From positions 1-34,587 of IMG/VR virus record IMGVR_UViG_3300030328_003806: a stretch of DNA of 34,587 nucleotides; one strand, given 5' to 3'. Position numbers and translations under genes: made by a program. Within the stretch, counting starts at the first letter, position 1, and each line of letters begins with the position of its first letter. Below, one piece after another: positions 31,061 through 34,587 of the stretch. A model generated the notes under the pieces. The model was not told the origin of the DNA. It saw only the letters and a program-made list of their open reading frames with translations, and made no database searches. The DNA comes from a virus.

Positions 31061-31387
31061 ATGAATGCAGGAAAATTAAATAAAAGAGTGTTGATAAAAA
31101 GGCAAACTAAATCTACTGATGGATTCGGTGGATTTACAGATACAGTAGCTACACAATCTACTATATGGGCAAAAGTTGATTATATAAATGGAGATATTAC
31201 AAGTAAAAATGGTAAAAAAGATAGAAACTTAAAAGTAGAGGTTATAATAAGAAAAAAAACTGCTGATACTTTAAATATAACTGACTTATTGCAAATTGAA
31301 AATACAACTGGTTTTTTCCAGATAAATAAAATGTTTGATAGTAATTATAAATATTACACAACAATAGAAGCAACTAAAAGGGAGTAA
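31061..31387 (+). CDS. Head-tail joining (head closure) protein
   Basis: A 108-aa beta-barrel protein: [60 protein letters not shown]. The opening R-I-x-I-x-x-x-x followed by D-GF-G ... WAKV is the signature of the phage head-tail joining family (Phage_H_T_join). It is eight bases from the adaptor and overlaps the next gene by one base. Confidence 0.85.
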   Translation: MNAGKLNKRVLIKRQTKSTDGFGGFTDTVATQSTIWAKVDYINGDITSKNGKKDRNLKVEVIIRKKTADTLNITDLLQIENTTGFFQINKMFDSNYKYYTTIEATKRE

Positions 31388-31740
31388 TGAGCATAAAAGT
31401 CAATCAATCTGATCTACGAAAATTAGAACGAAAAATGGCAGAATTAGATGCTATTACAAAAACTAATGGTAGTGCTTATACACTTTTAGATAGAGCAGGT
31501 CTAAATATTGTAATAGATATTAAAAAACCACCGATTCCTGTTGATACAGGAAATTTAAGAAGAAGTGTTATTTATGATAAATTTCAAAAGGCAATAATAT
31601 CACAAGCAGAATATTCAGGATTTCTTGAATTTGGTACAAGATTTATGAAAGCACAACCATTCTTTTTTGGTAAAATAAATTTAGGTTTAGTAAGGTTAAT
31701 GTCAGATTTAAACAATGCAATAAATAGAGCTTTAAGATGA
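31387..31740 (+). CDS. HK97 gp10-like tail/neck protein
   Basis: A 117-aa protein with the gp10 family core: basic N-terminal helix ([17 protein letters not shown]), [20 protein letters not shown] and [20 protein letters not shown]. The P-V-DTG-x-LR-x-S and E-x-GT-x-x-x-x-A-QPF motifs are hallmarks. It is a neck/tail-completion component. It overlaps the next gene by four bases. Confidence 0.87.
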   Translation: MSIKVNQSDLRKLERKMAELDAITKTNGSAYTLLDRAGLNIVIDIKKPPIPVDTGNLRRSVIYDKFQKAIISQAEYSGFLEFGTRFMKAQPFFFGKINLGLVRLMSDLNNAINRALR

Positions 31741-32174
31741 AAGAACCAATACATTATATAAGACAAAAAATATATACACTTCTAAATGGAAATGTTAGTT
31801 ATGGTGGATCAAATGTACCTGTTTATAATAGAGTGCCATCAACACAAGATGAGCCATATATTATAGTTTACTCTGTAGAAACTGCAGGTGTAACACCTAA
31901 TCAAACAGATTTTATTTACGAGTGTATTACAAGAATTGAAGTAGTTACATCTTTCTTTGCAGATAGTGGTGGGGAATTACAATGTAATTCAATAGTTAAT
32001 ACGATTCTTGGATTAATAAAAACATCAACAACTGATTTCTTTGATCTAACAAGTCAAAATTTCAATGTATATACAAGTGTATTAAATGGTGTTAGTTATA
32101 GTGAAGAAGAAGATGAGGAAAAAACATATTTTAAAGCAATTATAGACATTGCAAATAGAGTTCAACAAAATTAA
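31737..32174 (+). CDS. Tail terminator/completion protein (DUF3168-like)
   Basis: A 145-aa protein: [58 protein letters not shown], then a helix and [13 protein letters not shown]. The VYNRVP ... PYI ... IEVVT pattern matches the lambda gpU/DUF3168 tail-terminator group. In a circular reading, the tail tube gene follows after the lysis and fibre genes. Confidence 0.82.
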   Translation: MKEPIHYIRQKIYTLLNGNVSYGGSNVPVYNRVPSTQDEPYIIVYSVETAGVTPNQTDFIYECITRIEVVTSFFADSGGELQCNSIVNTILGLIKTSTTDFFDLTSQNFNVYTSVLNGVSYSEEEDEEKTYFKAIIDIANRVQQN

Positions 32175-32180
32175 TAAGTT

Positions 32181-32711
32181 ATGGCAAAAAAAGATAAATT
32201 CAGTAATCATATAAGTTGGAAAGAAGCTACAGGTTCAGCTACTGCTAAAAAACTTGATATTGATAATACTCCAGATGATGAGCAGTTATCTAATATGAAA
32301 ACATTAGCAGAAGAATTATTTGAACCATTAAGAGAAAAAGTTGGTCAACCAATTAGAATAAATAGTTTCTTTAGGTGTCAAGAATTAAATCAAGCGATTT
32401 CAGGATCTGCGACAACTTCGCAACATATTAAAGGTCAAGCGATTGATTTAGATGCTACAAAAGGAATGACTAATAAAGAGTTGTTTTGTATTATAAAATC
32501 AGAGTTTGAATTTGATAAGCTAATTTGGGAACACGGAGATAATGAAAATCCTGATTGGATTCATATATCTTACAGAAAAGGTAATAATAGAAAATTAGTT
32601 TACCAAGCTACAAGAAAAGCAGGTAAAGGTTACACTACATATCAATATTTTGATTTATGTATTTGTGATGATAAATGTGAAACTGATTGTAAAACCGATT
32701 TAGATGAGTAA
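32181..32711 (+). CDS. Peptidase M15-type endolysin
   Basis: A 176-aa protein with the M15_3 zinc peptidase site: SFFRCQELNQAISGS, SQHIKGQAIDLDAT (His82 and Asp89, the H-x6-D pair) and DWIHISYRKG (His128). It should cleave D-Ala/L-Ala-type peptidoglycan stem peptide bonds. The C-terminal 20 residues are Cys/Asp-rich (CICDDKCETDCKTDLDE). There is no signal peptide, so release would need a holin, one of which is the next gene (eight-base overlap). Confidence 0.87.
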   Translation: MAKKDKFSNHISWKEATGSATAKKLDIDNTPDDEQLSNMKTLAEELFEPLREKVGQPIRINSFFRCQELNQAISGSATTSQHIKGQAIDLDATKGMTNKELFCIIKSEFEFDKLIWEHGDNENPDWIHISYRKGNNRKLVYQATRKAGKGYTTYQYFDLCICDDKCETDCKTDLDE

Positions 32712-33159
32712 GCAAAAAAAGAAACTTAAAGATACTGCAGTAGGTAAATTTTTACTTGGTGCAGGAACAGGTATAATAGATAATTTAGGTGATGTACTTC
32801 CTGATAAAGGTGTAATGGGGTTAGTAAAAAATCTTATTAAGAAAGATCCACAACTTCCTGCTGAAGATAAAGAAAAGGCATTAGCACTTTTAAATCAAGA
32901 CACTATTGAAATGCAAGAAGTTTCAAAAAGATGGGATTCAGATATGAAAAGTGATTCGTGGATGTCGAAAAACACAAGACCGATGGCACTTATATTTCTA
33001 ACAGTATCTATGGTATTACTAATTTTTATTGATTCAACAGGAATAGAATTTTCAGTTGATAGTGGTTGGATTGATTTATTAAAAAGTTTGTTAATTACAG
33101 TCTATGTAGCTTACTTCGGTTCGAGGGGTGCTGAGAAGTTTAAAACGATTAGTAAGTAG
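32704..33159 (+). CDS. Holin of the GTA_holin_3TM type
   Basis: A 151-aa protein with a hydrophilic N-terminal half (residues 1-85, Lys/Asp-rich, with KALALLNQDTIEMQEVSKRW) and two clear TM helices at about 97-114 (PMALIFLTVSMVLLIFID) and 121-138 (WIDLLKSLLITVYVAYFG). The preceding motif W-x-S-K-NTRP is characteristic of the 3TM holin family found in gene-transfer agents and phages. Adjacent to the endolysin, as expected. The stop overlaps the next start by one base. Confidence 0.8.
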   Translation: MSKQKKKLKDTAVGKFLLGAGTGIIDNLGDVLPDKGVMGLVKNLIKKDPQLPAEDKEKALALLNQDTIEMQEVSKRWDSDMKSDSWMSKNTRPMALIFLTVSMVLLIFIDSTGIEFSVDSGWIDLLKSLLITVYVAYFGSRGAEKFKTISK

Positions 33160-33299
33160 TGCCGAGAGTTAAAAGACCAAAGGTATTTATATATATACCA
33201 CCAAAGAAAAAAAAGCGACCAGGTAGGCATAGTAAAAATGCAAGTAAAGGTCAAAATGCTTATAAGAAAAAATATCGTGGACAGGGTAGAAAGCATTAA
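33159..33299 (+). CDS. Small basic virion-associated-like protein, 46 aa
   Basis: GTG start overlapping the holin stop. The peptide PRVKRPKVFIYIPPKKKKRP followed by GRHSKN ... YKKKYRGQGRKH is strongly basic and ends with the YRGQGR motif I associate with small proteins of flavobacterial phages. About 20 of 46 residues are Lys/Arg/His and no acidic residue is present. It may bind nucleic acid or the virion; function is unknown. The promoter of the fibre locus follows. Confidence 0.6.
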   Translation: MPRVKRPKVFIYIPPKKKKRPGRHSKNASKGQNAYKKKYRGQGRKH

Positions 33300-33311
33300 A
33301 TATTAATTTAT

Positions 33312-33319
33312 TATTTTTG
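33312..33319 (+). promoter_or_regulatory. Bacteroidota -7 element (18-nt spacing)
   Basis: TATTTTTG fits TAnnTTTG, with 18 nt before the ATG at 33338, a short AT-rich leader as before portal and tail tube genes. Confidence 0.58.
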
Positions 33320-33337
33320 TATTAAATATTCAATATT

Positions 33338-33610
33338 ATGGCGACAGATTTATATTATTCAGGAGATTTTCAAAGTGCTGCTTTTGGACATAAAGGTTTA
33401 AGAATTTTAGGTTCAGGAGAAAGTTCAGTAGGTGGAGAAAAATTTAATGCTATTCAAGCAGTAGCAGATGCACAAGTAGATTTTACTTCTTCGGCAGGTG
33501 CAGGAGATACAACAGTAACAAATCTTGCTTTAGAAGCAGGGTTTATAATGTATGGAAATTTAACATCTATTACAGTAGATAGTGGAAAAATAATAGCTTA
33601 TTTACAATGA
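33338..33610 (+). CDS. Small virion/fibre-locus protein, 90 aa
   Basis: A beta-rich protein: MATDLYYSGDFQSAAFGHKG, SSVGGEKFNAIQAVADAQVD, then AGFIMYGNLTSITVDSGKII. Small proteins of this kind commonly sit next to fibre genes of marine phages and may be decoration or fibre-attachment components. No signal peptide. It overlaps the next small gene by four bases (ATGA). Confidence 0.6.
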   Translation: MATDLYYSGDFQSAAFGHKGLRILGSGESSVGGEKFNAIQAVADAQVDFTSSAGAGDTTVTNLALEAGFIMYGNLTSITVDSGKIIAYLQ

Positions 33611-33732
33611 TAGGTTTATTTAATACTATATCAACTGCTGCAGTAAAATTAAAATCTCATATTGAGAAATATTGGAATGAGTATAATAGTTTATGGGAAG
33701 CTGAAGCAACAGATTGGGATCAAGCACAATAA
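33607..33732 (+). CDS. Small Trp/Glu-rich protein, 41 aa
   Basis: MIGLFNTISTAAVKLKSHIE followed by KYWNEYNSLWEAEATDWDQA and Q. It is coupled to the upstream gene by an ATGA overlap and lies 11 bases before the fibre gene. The LWEAEATDWD segment is reminiscent of LWEAETELWNEA in the 906-aa tail protein (near residue 104), so it may contact the same partner. Unknown function. Confidence 0.5.
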   Translation: MIGLFNTISTAAVKLKSHIEKYWNEYNSLWEAEATDWDQAQ

Positions 33733-33743
33733 AAAAATAAGAT

Positions 33744-34514
33744 ATGGCAAGTTTAACAGGTAATAAAATAAAAGATACATATTCATCACTACTAAAAGTT
33801 GGTGATAATGGTGCAATAGATAGTTCAGCACAAGCACTTACAGATGGTGCAGGAAATGCACTTGGACTTACACTTACAAATGCAGGTGTAATTGTTTCAA
33901 CTACAAATGGAACATTAATAGGAACATCTGATACTAATGTTGTAACTGCAGCATTACTTAATGTTTCAGGTAATGGATCAGCAGGTGAAATATTAACTTC
34001 AGATGGTGATGGTTCATTTTCTTGGGGTGCAGCAGCTACAGGTGATATTACAGGTGTAACTGCAGGAACAGGTCTATCAGGTGGAGGAACAAGTGGTGCA
34101 GTAACAATTAATCTTGATACTCACACAGGAGATGTAACAGGTACAACTGCTTTAACGATTGCAAATGATGTAGTAACTGCAGATAAATTAGCAGATGAAT
34201 TTACAGCAGCACAAGCAGTAACAAGTGCTGCATCTATTACTTTAGATGGTGGTGCTTATGATGTGTTTACTTGGACTTCAGGTCATTCAACAACATTAGC
34301 ATTTACTAATATTACTCTTGGAATGACAAAAAGCATAATTATAACAGGAAGTGGTGGTAGTAATACTGTTGCTTTTGGTAATATTAATGGATCAAGTGGA
34401 ACATTTAATCTAATATCAGGAACTTATAGTGATGCAGCAGTAAAGAATTTAATCCAATTGAAATTTATATCAACTTCTGAATGTTGGTACACAATTTCTC
34501 AAATATCAAGTTAA
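33744..34514 (+). CDS. Tail fibre protein (allele B)
   Basis: A complete 256-aa fibre. The N-terminus MASLTGNKIKDTYSSLLKVG is a standard virion-attachment segment of phage fibres (GNKIxxTYxxLLK), followed by Gly/Thr-rich repeats (GNGSAGEILTSDGDGSFSWG, GVTAGTGLSGGGTSGAVTI). The C-terminal domain from LADEF on is nearly identical to that of the truncated fibre at the left edge; the middle is unrelated and lacks the SSANDGTGDPLR and DGSIDTAHIADD elements. This gene shows what a complete copy looks like, including the attachment segment. The next gene starts one base after the stop. Confidence 0.82.
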   Translation: MASLTGNKIKDTYSSLLKVGDNGAIDSSAQALTDGAGNALGLTLTNAGVIVSTTNGTLIGTSDTNVVTAALLNVSGNGSAGEILTSDGDGSFSWGAAATGDITGVTAGTGLSGGGTSGAVTINLDTHTGDVTGTTALTIANDVVTADKLADEFTAAQAVTSAASITLDGGAYDVFTWTSGHSTTLAFTNITLGMTKSIIITGSGGSNTVAFGNINGSSGTFNLISGTYSDAAVKNLIQLKFISTSECWYTISQISS

Positions 34515-34587
34515 TATGAAAGCAGTAAATATAAATGGAATAATAACAGTTTACCAATCAGTGCCGAATGTACTAAAAACTTCAACA
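34191..34587 (+). repeat. Right copy of 397-bp imperfect terminal repeat
   Basis: Matches 312-708 base for base at a constant offset with 11 substitutions and no indels, and runs exactly to the end of the window. Upstream similarity falls away quickly, apart from the shared KLADEF codons. Confidence 0.95.
34516..34587 (+). CDS. Fibre-associated protein, 3'-truncated copy
   Basis: The first 24 codons (MKAVNINGIITVYQSVPNVL ...) are identical in protein to the gene at 637-1119 and differ at one silent base. The window ends inside it. It is either the same gene seen again on a circular map or a real second copy. Confidence 0.85.
   Translation, partial: MKAVNINGIITVYQSVPNVLKTST

Noticed and set aside
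312-34587. Diversity-generating retroelement template/variable repeats
   Set aside because: The two fibre C-terminal copies differ mainly at silent third positions and not specifically at adenines, and no reverse transcriptase gene is present.
1-34587. Integrase, tRNA genes or CRISPR array
   Set aside because: I looked for tyrosine/serine recombinase motifs, cloverleaf-like sequences and spaced repeats and found none; absence of tRNAs is by eye only.

Overview
The window is a near-complete genome of a tailed siphovirus (HK97-type head, long non-contractile tail), almost certainly infecting a member of the Bacteroidota, probably a flavobacterium. The DNA is very AT-rich (about 30% G+C by eye). 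Every gene is on the plus strand, packed with 1-14 bp overlaps. Shine-Dalgarno sequences are essentially absent, and many cistrons are preceded by the Bacteroidota -7 promoter element TAnnTTTG. I see no integrase, excisionase, CI-like repressor, tRNA or CRISPR array, so a lytic lifestyle is likely.

Layout. 1-5622: truncated tail fibre, fibre-associated protein, 1210-aa modular fibre with a LamG-like insert, then a run of small membrane, secreted and cationic proteins that may be a lysis cluster. 5652-14161: major tail tube protein, tail assembly chaperone with a -1 frameshift on an A10 run, tape measure, a 906-aa Cys/Thr-rich tail protein, two glycosyltransferase-like genes (one GT29/sialyltransferase-like) and a 424-aa tail protein. 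14207-21968: zinc-ribbon-like protein, HTH protein, ERF annealing protein, SSB-like protein, RecE-like exonuclease, DnaA domain IV/VRR-NUC fusion, HTH replication initiator, C5-cytosine methyltransferase, primase-helicase, ParB/adenine methyltransferase. 22067-22968: two hypothetical cistrons between terminators. 23033-29063: TerS, TerL, portal, MuF, protease, capsid. 29200-30510: small accessory genes, including a PD-(D/E)XK nuclease gene bracketed by terminators. 30507-32174: head-tail connectors and tail terminator. 32181-33299: M15 endolysin, GTA-type holin, basic protein. 33338-34587: fibre locus again.

The last 397 bases repeat bases 312-708 at a constant offset of 33,879 with 11 substitutions and no indels, nearly all synonymous. 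Gene order reads sensibly across the join (connectors, lysis, fibre, tail tube), so the simplest reading is a circular or circularly permuted genome of about 33.9 kb whose contig ends carry two alleles of the fibre gene. A true tandem duplication is the alternative.

Most interesting points: (i) a putative virion-glycosylation module in which a mucin-like tail protein is followed by two glycosyltransferase-like genes; (ii) a 34-aa, +14, Trp-rich peptide without acidic residues next to a holin-like gene, a candidate disruptin-type lysis peptide; (iii) a DnaA domain IV/VRR-NUC fusion; (iv) seven start codons placed exactly 4 nt after TAnnTTTG, implying systematic leaderless transcription, versus an 18-20 nt leader class in front of portal, tail tube and fibre-locus genes; (v) two fibre alleles at the contig ends. 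Family assignments come from reading motifs by eye, without database searches.
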